Assembly (NCBI RefSeq): GCF_035984545.1
Contig: NZ_JAXCHP010000001.1
Coordinates: forward strand, 1,550,001-1,614,000
DNA from: Cryobacterium sp. GrIS_2_6
GTDB taxonomy: Bacteria > Actinomycetota > Actinomycetes > Actinomycetales > Microbacteriaceae
Length of the DNA stretch: 64,000 bases
Reading direction: 5' to 3'
Shown here: positions 48,857 to 57,113 of the stretch, in pieces
Position numbering within the stretch: position 1 is the first letter of the stretch
Layout of the letters: each line of letters starts with the position of its first letter
Made by a program: the position numbers and the translations under genes
The notes under the pieces: generated by a model
Databases searched by the model: none
Seen by the model: the letters and a program-made list of their open reading frames with translations, nothing else
Told to the model about the DNA's origin: nothing

Positions 48857-50269
48857 CTAGTAGACGGTGACGCGCTGGGAGGTGATGCCGGTCTCAGCGT
48901 CCGGCACCGGGGCATCCTCTGGGCCCTTCCGTACGGCACGGAGGATGAGCCGGAACTCGACGACCGCGAGGGCGCCGTAGATCAGCGTGAAGGCGATGAG
49001 GGAGATCAGGATGGTCAGGCCGGTCACGTTGGGCGAGACGCCGTCCTGGGTTTTCAGGAGCCCGAACACGAGCCAGGGCTGACGTCCCATCTCGGTGAAG
49101 ACCCAGCCGACGCTCATGGCGGCGAGGGAGAACGGGAAGGACCAGATGGCGATCTTCCAGACCCAGGTGGCCCGGGGGCTGCGGCCCTTGCGGGTGAGCC
49201 AGAGGCCGACGACGGCTACCAGGATGTGCGCGATGCCGAGTCCGATCATCCAGCGGAAGGCCCAATAGGTGACCCAGATCATCGGTGTGTAGTCGCCGGG
49301 CCCGTACAGCGTCGTGTACTGGTCCTGCAGGTTATTGATGCCTTCGACGGTGCCGTCGAGGGTGTGCGTCGAGAGGAACGAGAGCAGGTACGGGATGCGG
49401 ACGGAGAACAGTTCGCTCACGCCGTCGGGAGTGCCGAGGGTGAAGAGCGAAAAGGACGCGTTGGCGCCCGTCGCCGTGTGGTACATCGCCTCGGCCGCGG
49501 CCATCTTCATCGGCTGGGCCTTGACCATCGCGAGGCTCAGGGAGTCGCCGAAGAAGGTCGTCAGGGCGCCGGAGATGACCATCATCCACAGGCCGAACTT
49601 GAGCGCCGGACGCATCGTGTCGACGTGCTGCTTGCGGTAGAGGTGGAAGGCAGCCACCGAGATGATCAGGCCGGCGGACACCATGAAGCACGCGAAGATC
49701 GTGTGCGGGAACGAGGCGAGCGAGATCGGGTTCGTCAACAGTGTGCCGATGTCGGTCAGCTCGGCCCTGCCACGTTCCTCATTGATCCGGAAGGCGATCG
49801 GGTTCTGCATGAAGGCATTCGCGGCGAGGATGAAGTACGCGGAAGCGATCGATCCGACCACGGTCAGCCAGATCGTCGCGAGGTGCAGTCCCTTGGGCAG
49901 CTTGTCCCAGCCGAAGATCCAGAGGCCGATGAAGGTGGCCTCGAGGAAGAACGCTGTGATGCCCTCGAAGGCGAGCGGTGCGCCGAAGACGTCGCCGACG
50001 AAGCGGGAGTATGTCGACCAGTTCATGCCGAACTGGAACTCCTGCACGATGCCCGTGACAACGCCCATGGCGAAGTTGATCAGGAACAGCTTGCCGAAGA
50101 AGTGCGTGAGCTGGAGCCACTTGGTCTTGTCGGTGCGCACCCACGCGGTCTGGAAGATCGCGACGGTGAGCGCGAGGCCTATCGTGAGCGGGACGAACAG
50201 GAAGTGGTACACGGTTGTCAGTCCGAACTGCCATCTCGACAGCAGCAGCGGGTCAAGCCACTCGTTCAT
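48857..50269 (-). CDS. cydA: Cytochrome bd quinol oxidase subunit I
   Basis: Heme-binding subunit of 470 residues that reduces O2 with high affinity using menaquinol. The N-terminal His near residue 22 (TTVYHFLFVPLTIG), the Met/His ligands in the middle and the GRQPW motif (EMGRQPWLVFG, about residue 395) are present. It is shorter than the E. coli protein and belongs to the short Q-loop type, usual in actinomycetes. ATG 50269 follows GGGAGG. The promoter is overlapped by two palindromic operators. Confidence 0.95.
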   Translation of the reverse strand: MNEWLDPLLLSRWQFGLTTVYHFLFVPLTIGLALTVAIFQTAWVRTDKTKWLQLTHFFGKLFLINFAMGVVTGIVQEFQFGMNWSTYSRFVGDVFGAPLAFEGITAFFLEATFIGLWIFGWDKLPKGLHLATIWLTVVGSIASAYFILAANAFMQNPIAFRINEERGRAELTDIGTLLTNPISLASFPHTIFACFMVSAGLIISVAAFHLYRKQHVDTMRPALKFGLWMMVISGALTTFFGDSLSLAMVKAQPMKMAAAEAMYHTATGANASFSLFTLGTPDGVSELFSVRIPYLLSFLSTHTLDGTVEGINNLQDQYTTLYGPGDYTPMIWVTYWAFRWMIGLGIAHILVAVVGLWLTRKGRSPRATWVWKIAIWSFPFSLAAMSVGWVFTEMGRQPWLVFGLLKTQDGVSPNVTGLTILISLIAFTLIYGALAVVEFRLILRAVRKGPEDAPVPDAETGITSQRVTVY

Positions 50270-50290
50270 GCGCCCTCCCGGCGATCGTCA

Positions 50291-50309
50291 TTTCTACGGT
50301 ACGTAGAAA
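50291..50309. promoter_or_regulatory. BlaI-type operator 1 in the cydA-blaI intergenic region
   Basis: TTTCTACGGTACGTAGAAA, a perfect palindrome (8+3+8). It covers the downstream edge of the cydA -10 and the predicted transcription start. It resembles the TAC-type half-sites of BlaI/MecI/CopY regulators and is matched by a second site 26 bases away. Confidence 0.75.
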
Positions 50310-50337
50310 ATATACACTTCTACACCCCGTAGAAGAA
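50309..50337 (-). promoter_or_regulatory. cydA promoter
   Basis: -10 TATATT (50314-50309) with a weak -35 TTCTTC (50337-50332), spacer 17. It lies between and under the two operators. The predicted start near 50302 leaves a leader of about 32 bases containing GGGAGG. Confidence 0.5.
50317..50335. promoter_or_regulatory. BlaI-type operator 2 in the cydA-blaI intergenic region
   Basis: CTTCTACACCCCGTAGAAG, a perfect palindrome (7+5+7) of the same 19-base length and with the same TCTAC/GTAGA core as operator 1. It covers the cydA -35/spacer and the likely -35 of the divergent blaI-type gene. Confidence 0.75.
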
Positions 50338-50352
50338 GGCGGAACGGCAGAC

Positions 50353-50358
50353 TAAACT
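50353..50358 (+). promoter_or_regulatory. Putative leaderless -10 of the blaI-like gene
   Basis: TAAACT, eight bases, ATG. Seventeen bases upstream of it (50330-50335) is TAGAAG, inside operator 2, which would make this promoter autoregulated. Confidence 0.45.
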
Positions 50359-50366
50359 GCCTGACT

Positions 50367-50753
50367 ATGGGAAGTCTCGGTGTGCTGGAGAGATTGCTGA
50401 TGGATGTCCTCTGGGATTCCGGGGAATCGCTGCCGGCGAATGAATTGCGTGACCGCCTGCTCACGCCGGCCGCGAGTGCGGCGAACCGCAAGCCCCTCGC
50501 GACCACGACCGTGCTCACCGTGCTGTCGCGTCTCGAAACCAAGGGTTTCGTCGTTCGAAACCGGGGCATCCGCCCGCATCGCTACCGTGCCATGACAACC
50601 CGCGCCGAACACACCGCAGGGCTGATGCACGAGGTGCTGGGCTCCGCCCCCGACCGGCAGGATGCGCTCGCCCGGTTCATCGGCAATGTCAGCCCCCAGG
50701 AGGCGGAGACTCTCCGCAGGCTCCTCGACACGATCCCGTTGCACCGCGAGTGA
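50367..50753 (+). CDS. BlaI/MecI/CopY-family transcriptional repressor
   Basis: Winged-helix repressor of 128 residues: LGVLERLLMDVLWDSGESLPANELRDRL, then TTVLTVLSRLETKGFV recognition region (residues about 40-65) and a C-terminal dimer helix. In staphylococci BlaI/MecI is cleaved after a BlaR-type M56 protease senses a signal; actinobacterial pairs often control respiration or energy genes. Here the gene is divergent from cydA and followed ten bases later by an M56 protease gene. The target is most likely cydABDC and its own promoter. Confidence 0.88.
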   Translation: MGSLGVLERLLMDVLWDSGESLPANELRDRLLTPAASAANRKPLATTTVLTVLSRLETKGFVVRNRGIRPHRYRAMTTRAEHTAGLMHEVLGSAPDRQDALARFIGNVSPQEAETLRRLLDTIPLHRE

Positions 50754-50763
50754 ACCGGACGTC

Positions 50764-51723
50764 GTGCTGACGACGGCGCTCGCCCTCGGCGTGCTCGCGG
50801 TCCTGCTGGCCTGGCCGGTTCCGGTGCTGCTCGCGCGGTCGGCCTGGCCGGCAGGCTCCCCCGGCGTCGCCCTCGTGCTCTGGCAGTCGATCGCCCTCGC
50901 GGGCGGGCTCGCGATGATCGGGGCGCTCCTCGTCTACGGGCTGATCCCGTTCGGCGCGAACCCGGTCGCCGGCATCCGCTCGCTCGCGGAGCACCTCGCG
51001 ACCGGCTCGGTCCCGGCAGGCACCTCCCTCGACCACGTGCTCGCCCTCTGCGGGGCGCTCCTGCTCGGCGGTCACCTCGTGCTCAACCTCGCCGTGACCT
51101 TCGTGCACGCGGAGCGCCAGCAGCGCAGGCACCTCAACCTGGTCCGGCTGCTCAGCGAGCCCCTCGAGGGACGACCGGGCACCCGCGTCATCGACCACGC
51201 CTCCCCGGTCGCATACTGCCTGCCGAGCGTGACGCACTCGGCGACGGTGCTCTCGCGCGGGTTGCTCAGCCTGCTCGACCCGCCGCAGGTACGCGCCGTC
51301 GTCGCCCACGAGGAGGCCCACCTCGCCCAGCGGCACCACCTCGTGCTCGTCGCGTTCAAGTCCTGGCACAGTGCCCTGCCCTGGTTCCCGATCGCGAACC
51401 GGGCCGAGAACGCCGTCGCCCTTCTCGTCGAGATGCTCGCGGACGACCAGGCCAGGCTCGCCGTCGACGACCACACCCTCGCGACGGCGATCGCACTCGT
51501 CGGCTCGGCGGGGCTCGGCCGGGTGCCTGAACCCCAGTTCTCCACCGAGGCAGAGGATGCCGCGGCGTTCGTTTCCCGCGACCGTCCCGTCGATCTCGTC
51601 ACGCCCCGGGTCCGCCGGCTGCTGACCCCACCGCCCCGCCTCACCGCGGCGGCCTCCGTCGCCGTTCTCGGCTCTTCCGCTGCCCTCCTCGTCCTGCCCG
51701 CCGTGCTCCTCGCCCAGGCCTGA
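50764..51723 (+). CDS. M56-family membrane protease (BlaR1-like, no sensor domain)
   Basis: Product of 319 residues with four to five membrane helices and a cytoplasmic zinc-protease site, HEEAH (His182-Glu183-x-x-His186), in VVAHEEAHLAQRHH. It lacks the C-terminal penicillin-binding sensor domain of BlaR1. GTG 50764 is chosen, ten bases after the repressor stop. Expected to inactivate the repressor in response to an unknown membrane or respiratory signal. A 13-bp hairpin terminates the unit. Confidence 0.85.
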   Translation: MLTTALALGVLAVLLAWPVPVLLARSAWPAGSPGVALVLWQSIALAGGLAMIGALLVYGLIPFGANPVAGIRSLAEHLATGSVPAGTSLDHVLALCGALLLGGHLVLNLAVTFVHAERQQRRHLNLVRLLSEPLEGRPGTRVIDHASPVAYCLPSVTHSATVLSRGLLSLLDPPQVRAVVAHEEAHLAQRHHLVLVAFKSWHSALPWFPIANRAENAVALLVEMLADDQARLAVDDHTLATAIALVGSAGLGRVPEPQFSTEAEDAAAFVSRDRPVDLVTPRVRRLLTPPPRLTAAASVAVLGSSAALLVLPAVLLAQA

Positions 51724-51734
51724 CCGTACACAGA

Positions 51735-51771
51735 CAGGACCGCCCGGCTGCGAGGCAACCGGGCGGTCCTG
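51735..51771. terminator. Bidirectional hairpin between the M56 and osmoprotectant genes
   Basis: Perfect 13-bp stem (CAGGACCGCCCGG with CCGGGCGGTCCTG) and an 11-base loop between two convergent genes. No T-run on either side. Confidence 0.75.
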
Positions 51772-51806
51772 GACTTCGCGGGTGAACGCGGGGAGAGAGC
51801 GACGAA

Positions 51807-52733
51807 CTAGAAGAGCTTCGCCTGCGCGAGCCACGCGGAGGCGATCTTTTCCGCCGACTCCTTGTCGTTGACGCTCTGGGCGTTGAGGCTCACGAGGTCC
51901 GCAGCGGTCATCGCCGCGCTGATCTTGTTCAGGATTCCGGCGGCCTTCTCGTCGACCTTGCTGGAGACGATGGGCACGACGTTGTCCGGGAAGAACAGGC
52001 CGTCGGGGTCGGCGAGGGCGACGAGGTTGTTCGACTTGATGTTCGGGTCGGCCGTGTAGATGTTGGCGAGCTGGATCTTGTTGTCGACCAGCGCCTTGAC
52101 GGTGAGTGGTCCGCCGTTGTCCTCCACGGGCACGAATCCGGCGATCGTGATGCCGTACTTGTCCTTGAGCGCCGTCGGCCCGTATGGCCGCGTCTCCAGT
52201 TCGGAGTTGCCGCCGACCGTGATGGGCTCAGTGACGTTCTTCAGGGAGGCGAGATCGGTGAGCTTGTAGGTGTCGACGAAGGCCTGTGTCGCTGTCCACG
52301 AGTTCTGGTCGCTCGCGTCGGACTTGTCGAGGGCGGTCAGGCCGCTCGGGAGGGCCTTGACGAGCTGGGCGTGGACCGCATCGCTCGTTCCGCCGGCCGC
52401 GGCCTTGTCGAGCGCCTGCAGCAGGCTTCCGGTGTACTCGGGGAACACGTCGATCGACCCGGACTTAAGCTCGGGCAGGTAGACCTCGCGCTGTCCGATC
52501 CGGAACTGGCGGTCGACGGTGAATCCGTTCGACTCGAGCGCCTGGGCGTAGATCTCGGCGATGATCTCGTTCGAGTAGTAGTCCTGAGACCCGACGACGA
52601 GTGTCGTCGGTGCGCTCGACGCGTTACTTCCGGTGCCCAGTGGATTACTGGACGCACACCCTGCAAGGGCTACGACGGCCCCAACCGCGACCGCGGCGAC
52701 TGCCGCGAGCCGGCCTTTTTTCGCTGTGAACAT
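51807..52733 (-). CDS. Osmoprotectant (glycine betaine/choline) ABC transporter substrate-binding lipoprotein
   Basis: OpuCC/ProX-type lipoprotein of 308 residues with signal peptide and lipobox LAGC (Cys26). The OpuAC domain (about 42-300) begins TLVVGSQDYYSNEIIAEIYAQALE and includes the FPEYTGS segment. It captures quaternary ammonium osmoprotectants outside the membrane. It is the last gene of a four-gene import operon, two bases after the permease. Confidence 0.92.
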   Translation of the reverse strand: MFTAKKGRLAAVAAVAVGAVVALAGCASSNPLGTGSNASSAPTTLVVGSQDYYSNEIIAEIYAQALESNGFTVDRQFRIGQREVYLPELKSGSIDVFPEYTGSLLQALDKAAAGGTSDAVHAQLVKALPSGLTALDKSDASDQNSWTATQAFVDTYKLTDLASLKNVTEPITVGGNSELETRPYGPTALKDKYGITIAGFVPVEDNGGPLTVKALVDNKIQLANIYTADPNIKSNNLVALADPDGLFFPDNVVPIVSSKVDEKAAGILNKISAAMTAADLVSLNAQSVNDKESAEKIASAWLAQAKLF

Positions 52734-52735
52734 TG

Positions 52736-53473
52736 TCAGATTCCTTTCGTGATGGCGGGTTCCATCCCCGGGCGACGTCGGGTCGACGCCTTCCGGTCGA
52801 CTGGGGGGCGTCCGACTGCGACGCCGCGGGGTACGACGAGTTTCTGGAGACCGGCGAAAAGGCCCTCGAGAACGAGGGCGAGCAGGATCACCAGGATCGA
52901 CCCGCCGAGCATCTGGGCGTAATCGTTGGTTTTGAGCCCCGCGAAGAGGAACCGGCCGAGCCCGAAGTCGGCGACGTATGCGGCAAGTGTGGCCGTTGCG
53001 ACGACCTGCAGGGTCGCCGACCGCAGCCCGCCGATGAGCAAGGGCAGTCCGAGGGGTATCTCAACGTGGCGCACGATCTGAAGCTCCGTCATGCCGACGG
53101 CCCTCGCCGCGTCGATCGTCGCGCGGTTGACCGCCTCGAACCCGGTGTAAGCGCCGGCGAGGATGGGCGGAATCGCGAGCACGGTCAGGGCAACGTATGG
53201 GGCGCCGAGCCCGATGCCGATCCAGAGGGCGACGAGGGTGAGCAGGCCGAGGGTGGGGATGGCGCGCAGCCCGCCGGAGGTCGCGACGGCAATCCCCCGT
53301 CCGCGCCCGGTGTGCCCGATCCGGAATCCGACCGGGATGGCGATGACAGAGGCGAGCACGAGGGTCACCACCGTGAAGAGGAGCTGCTCGCCGAGCCGGG
53401 CCGGGATCCCGGTCGGCCCGGGATAGTGCGCCGGGTCGAGGAGCCAGGCGACGGCATCCGTGAAGTAATTCAT
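52736..53473 (-). CDS. Osmoprotectant ABC transporter permease (OpuCD-like)
   Basis: Permease of 245 residues with five to six helices and the EAA-type loop (GMTELQIVRHVEIPLGLPLLIGGLRSA, conserved G at about residue 150). ATG 53473 overlaps the upstream permease stop as ATGA. The C-terminal 30 residues are Arg/Pro-rich and cytoplasmic. Confidence 0.92.
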   Translation of the reverse strand: MNYFTDAVAWLLDPAHYPGPTGIPARLGEQLLFTVVTLVLASVIAIPVGFRIGHTGRGRGIAVATSGGLRAIPTLGLLTLVALWIGIGLGAPYVALTVLAIPPILAGAYTGFEAVNRATIDAARAVGMTELQIVRHVEIPLGLPLLIGGLRSATLQVVATATLAAYVADFGLGRFLFAGLKTNDYAQMLGGSILVILLALVLEGLFAGLQKLVVPRGVAVGRPPVDRKASTRRRPGMEPAITKGI

Positions 53474-54168
53474 GCGACACCCCGGACGACGGGCATGGGT
53501 CCGAGCACCGCGGCGGGCGCCGGGCGGATGCGCCGGGTCCGGCGGGTCCACGGCATCAGCACCCGGCCGAGCAGCACGACCGCCCCGTCGAGCACGAGGG
53601 CGAGCAGGACGGTCGCCACGATGCCGGTGATGATCTCGACCTGGATGCCGCGCTGGAAACCGTCGGTGAACAGGCTGCCGAGGCTCTTTGCTCCGATCAC
53701 GGCGCCGACGGTCGCCAGGCTCACCGTGCTGACGGCGACGACGCGCACCCCGGCGAGGAGCACGGGCCCGGCGAGCGGGAGTTCGACGAGCCAGAACCTG
53801 CTCCACGCCGAGAAACCGACCGCGGTGGCCGACTGCCGCACGTCGGGGTCGACGGAAGCTAGTCCGTCGGCGACGACACGCACCATGAGCGCGAGCCCAT
53901 AGAGGGTGAGTGCGGCGATCAGGTTCGCCGGCGAGCGGAGGCTCGTCCCGATGATCACCGGCAAGATGAACAGGAGCGGCAGGGACGGGATGGCGTAGAA
54001 CAGGCCGGCGACCGACAGGATCGCGCCGCGGGTCGGCCGGTACCGGTTGGCCAGCCAGCCGAGCGGGAGCGCGAACACGAAACTCAGCAGGATCGGCGGC
54101 AGGCTCAGCACGATGTGGTCGAGGGTACGGAGCCAGACCAGGTCGAGGTTCGACCAGAGCCACGTCAC
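53470..54168 (-). CDS. Osmoprotectant ABC transporter permease (OpuCB-like)
   Basis: Permease of 232 residues with five helices and the EAA-type loop (GFSAWSRFWLVELPLAGPVLLAGVR, about residue 125). It overlaps the ATPase gene by four bases and the next permease by four bases. The two permeases form the channel heterodimer. Confidence 0.92.
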   Translation of the reverse strand: MTWLWSNLDLVWLRTLDHIVLSLPPILLSFVFALPLGWLANRYRPTRGAILSVAGLFYAIPSLPLLFILPVIIGTSLRSPANLIAALTLYGLALMVRVVADGLASVDPDVRQSATAVGFSAWSRFWLVELPLAGPVLLAGVRVVAVSTVSLATVGAVIGAKSLGSLFTDGFQRGIQVEIITGIVATVLLALVLDGAVVLLGRVLMPWTRRTRRIRPAPAAVLGPMPVVRGVA

Positions 54169-55055
54169 CGGGGCGGGCCTTCCGCCGGCACAATGCGCGG
54201 GACGTCGGACCGCGCCCCGCCGGACGGCCCCGTGCCGGAGCGCTGGCCGACGAGAACGCCCGCGGGTCGCCCGTCCGAGTCAACGAGCACGTCCGAGCCG
54301 TCCTGGCTCTCGACGTGCAGGGCGCGCTTTCCCCGGTCGGCACCGACGAAGCTCGCGACGAAGTTGTCGGCCGGGTTGGCGAGGATCTCGGCCGGGGTGC
54401 CGAGCTGGGCGATCCGGCCGCCCTCCCGCAGGATGGCGATCTGGTCGCCGAGCAGGAACGCCTCGTCGATGTCGTGGGTCACGAACACGACGGTCTTGCC
54501 GAGCTCGTGCTGCAGCCGGATGAGCTCCTGCTGCAGCTCCGCGCGCACGATCGGGTCCACGGCGCCGAAGGGCTCGTCCATCAAGAGGATGTTGGGATCG
54601 ACCGCGAGGCCGCGGGCCACGCCGACGCGCTGTTGCTGGCCGCCGGACAGCTGGCTCGGGTAACGGTCGGCGATGGCGCGGTCGAGCCCGACTGTGTCCA
54701 GCAGGCGCAGGGCATCCGCCCGCGCCGTCCTGCGCGGCACGCCGCGCAGAAGGGGCACGGTCGCGACGTTGTCGACGACGGTGCGGTGCGGGAGCAGTCC
54801 CGAATTCTGCATCACGTAACCGATGCTGCGCCGCAGCTTCACGGGTTCCAGGGACGCAACGGAGACGCCGTCGATCTCGATCGTGCCGGACGTCGGATCG
54901 ACCATGCGGTTGATCATCCGCAGCAGGGTGGTCTTGCCGGAACCGGAGGAACCGACGAGCACAGTCGTGCGGTGCGAGGGAATCGTGAGGCTGAAGTCGT
55001 CGACCGCAAGGGTGCCGTCCGGGAATTCTTTCGTCACCGATCGGAACTCAATCAT
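54165..55055 (-). CDS. Osmoprotectant ABC transporter ATP-binding protein (OpuCA-like)
   Basis: ATPase of 296 residues: Walker A GSSGSGKTT, signature LSGGQQQRVG, Walker B ILLMDEPFGAVD, H-loop FVTHD. The C-terminal extension (about 245-296) is shorter than a CBS pair, so ionic-strength sensing by CBS domains is not evident. Start ATG 55055 (MIEFRSVTKEFPDG); the open frame extends 20 codons upstream without similarity. The tetR-like gene lies 86 bases upstream on the same strand. Confidence 0.9.
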   Translation of the reverse strand: MIEFRSVTKEFPDGTLAVDDFSLTIPSHRTTVLVGSSGSGKTTLLRMINRMVDPTSGTIEIDGVSVASLEPVKLRRSIGYVMQNSGLLPHRTVVDNVATVPLLRGVPRRTARADALRLLDTVGLDRAIADRYPSQLSGGQQQRVGVARGLAVDPNILLMDEPFGAVDPIVRAELQQELIRLQHELGKTVVFVTHDIDEAFLLGDQIAILREGGRIAQLGTPAEILANPADNFVASFVGADRGKRALHVESQDGSDVLVDSDGRPAGVLVGQRSGTGPSGGARSDVPRIVPAEGPPR

Positions 55056-55141
55056 GGAAGTGGCCCATTCCTCGCTTGATGTCGAATCAACACGTGCCAG
55101 CGATCTTCCACCCAATCAGGAAAGCCGCCGGATGCCAAGCT

Positions 55142-55849
55142 CTACTCAGCAGATTCCAAGGCTGGGACTGCGGCACCGTCCTGCTCGAGTTCCTCGCCGT
55201 AGTAGCCCGCCAGGTATACCGCGATGACCCGCCTCGCCTCCGCGATGTATCGTTCGTCCCCCAGGACGTTGGATTGGAACCCTCTCGACAGGACCGCTGC
55301 GGCCATCTCGACCATGACTTCCAGCCTGAACAGCAGATCCGGCCCGTACGGGAGGCCGAACCGCTCGGAGAGGGCGATTGCGAGCTGGCCGGCCAGGAAG
55401 CCGACCTCGATCCCGTCGGCCGGGCTCGCGGAGCTGATCGGAAGCCGTTCCCTGTCGGCGAAGTGCATGATGCGGAAGCCCGGTTCGGTCCGGTACATTT
55501 CGACGAAGGCCGTGATGGCGCAGTCGATGGTCTCCCAGGCAGTCTTCGGGTCTGCAAGCTTGATGTCCCTGGCGACGCGGAGTCGAAACCGCTGAATGGC
55601 CCGCTCACGCAGGGCATGCAGCACTGCGACCCGGTCCGGGTAGTAGCGGTACACGGTTCCGATCGATGCCCCCGCGCGTTCCGCCACCATCGCGGTCGTG
55701 ATCCGGTCGAAACCGACCTCATCGACGACGACGGCCGCGGCATCGAGAAGGCCTGACAGGCGTGCCGTGCTGCGCTGCTGGATGGGTTCGATCCGGACCT
55801 GTGCGCCGGCCTCAACGATGTCCCCCTCGAAAAGGTCACTCACTGACAC
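55142..55849 (-). CDS. TetR-family transcriptional regulator
   Basis: Product of 235 residues with an N-terminal TetR helix-turn-helix (about 28-75, FDRITTAMVAERAGASIGTVYRYYPDR). The C-terminal ligand domain is unassigned. A GGAGG ribosome site precedes the start and a 17-base palindrome lies 15 bases upstream, suggesting autorepression. It could also control the downstream osmoprotectant operon, transcribed in the same direction. Confidence 0.9.
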   Translation of the reverse strand: MSVSDLFEGDIVEAGAQVRIEPIQQRSTARLSGLLDAAAVVVDEVGFDRITTAMVAERAGASIGTVYRYYPDRVAVLHALRERAIQRFRLRVARDIKLADPKTAWETIDCAITAFVEMYRTEPGFRIMHFADRERLPISSASPADGIEVGFLAGQLAIALSERFGLPYGPDLLFRLEVMVEMAAAVLSRGFQSNVLGDERYIAEARRVIAVYLAGYYGEELEQDGAAVPALESAE

Positions 55850-55863
55850 TTGTCCTCCTTGAA

Positions 55864-55880
55864 GTAGGACCCAATCCTAC
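55864..55880. promoter_or_regulatory. Palindrome upstream of the tetR-like gene
   Basis: GTAGGA-CCCAA-TCCTAC, a perfect 6+5+6 inverted repeat, flanked on both sides by the direct repeat CTTGTCCTCC. Likely operator of the TetR-type protein. Confidence 0.5.
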
Positions 55881-55965
55881 GGGTCTTGTCCTCCCGGCGA
55901 TGCCAAACGGGACGCGGCACGACTGGATCCTCCCGAAAGGGGCGGCACATGACAAACTAGGAGGT

Positions 55966-57057
55966 GTGCCGAAGCCTTCCAGAACGACGAATGCGGGCCG
56001 ACCTGCGAAAATGATGCATCGCGCAGCCCGGATCGAAGACTGGATGCACGAACGTCGCGAGCGTAGCGCCCGCAAACGCGGTTATCTGCCCACGGTCATC
56101 CCCTACGCGGGATACGGCAGCACCGAATGGGCGCGTATTCTCTGCCGGGTTCTGCTCGCGAAGCCGACCCGGGCCAAGAAGGCCGTCGCGCGGAGACGCT
56201 GGCGGGCCGAACGGCGTGAGGCCGGCATCCGCGGTTGGCGCAGTTTCACCGCGGTTCCCGTGCACGACGTCACTGTCACGATCGAGATCAACGGCTTCAC
56301 CCACCGCGTGAGCGCCGACCGCGGCGGCGTCGTCGACACGGTCATCCGGCTGCCGCTCACACCGGGCTGGCAGGTCGCCCGACTCAGCACGGATGCCTCG
56401 GCACCCGTCGATGCGCCGCTCTTCGTCGTCGCCCCGCTCGTCGATCGCGGCATCATCTCCGACGTCGACGACACCGTGATGGTCACGACCCTCCCCCGGC
56501 CGTTGCTCGCCGCCTGGAACACGTTTGTGCTCGACGAACACGCGAGGGTGCCCACCCCCGGCATGGCCGTGCTCCTCGACCGTCTCACCGCGACCGCGCC
56601 GGGGTCCCCCGTGATCTACCTGTCGACGGGCGCCTGGAACGTCGCGCCGACCCTGACCCGGTTCCTCTCCCGTAACCTCTACCCAGCCGGCGCGTTGCTG
56701 CTCACCGACTGGGGGCCCACCCACGACCGTTGGTTCCGCAGCGGCACCGACCACAAGCGCGCCAACCTGCGTCGCCTGGCCCTGGAGTTTCCCGGGATCC
56801 GCTGGATCCTGGTCGGGGACGATGGCCAGCACGACGAGGACATCTACAGCGAGTTCCAGCGCGAGTTCCCCGGCAGCGTCGAGGCCGTCGCCGTTCGCGA
56901 GCTCTCACCGAGCGAGGCCGTTCTCGCCGGACGACGGGCAAAGGATGCCGCCCTCGAGTCCACGGACCCCCGTTGGGTCTACGGACCGGACGGTGCGAGC
57001 CTCGCCAGGCAACTCGTGGCGCTCGGAGTCCTCGCGCCGGGCACACCGATCATCTAA
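55966..57057 (+). CDS. App1-like DUF2183 phosphatidate phosphatase-domain protein
   Basis: Product of 363 residues. The C-terminal half carries the DUF2183 (App1) HAD-like domain with catalytic DVDDT (context GIISDVDDTVMVTTLPRP, about residue 165) and GDDGQHDEDIY near residue 285, the acid pair of the HAD fold. Yeast App1 is a phosphatidate phosphatase; bacterial substrates are unproven. The N-terminus is basic (RRERSARKRG). GTG 55966 has GGAGG only one base away and a CAAACT -10-like element seven bases upstream, so it may be leaderless; ATG 56011 is the alternative. Confidence 0.85.
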   Translation: MPKPSRTTNAGRPAKMMHRAARIEDWMHERRERSARKRGYLPTVIPYAGYGSTEWARILCRVLLAKPTRAKKAVARRRWRAERREAGIRGWRSFTAVPVHDVTVTIEINGFTHRVSADRGGVVDTVIRLPLTPGWQVARLSTDASAPVDAPLFVVAPLVDRGIISDVDDTVMVTTLPRPLLAAWNTFVLDEHARVPTPGMAVLLDRLTATAPGSPVIYLSTGAWNVAPTLTRFLSRNLYPAGALLLTDWGPTHDRWFRSGTDHKRANLRRLALEFPGIRWILVGDDGQHDEDIYSEFQREFPGSVEAVAVRELSPSEAVLAGRRAKDAALESTDPRWVYGPDGASLARQLVALGVLAPGTPII

Positions 57058-57113
57058 GCGATTGGCGGATGCCCGCACACGCTCGCACCGGCCGCGGCGG
57101 TTACGCGGGCAGG

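Noticed and set aside
47753..50332. Long + strand frame opposite cydA and cydB
   Set aside because: Mirror of the oxidase genes; charged, repetitive translation without family features.
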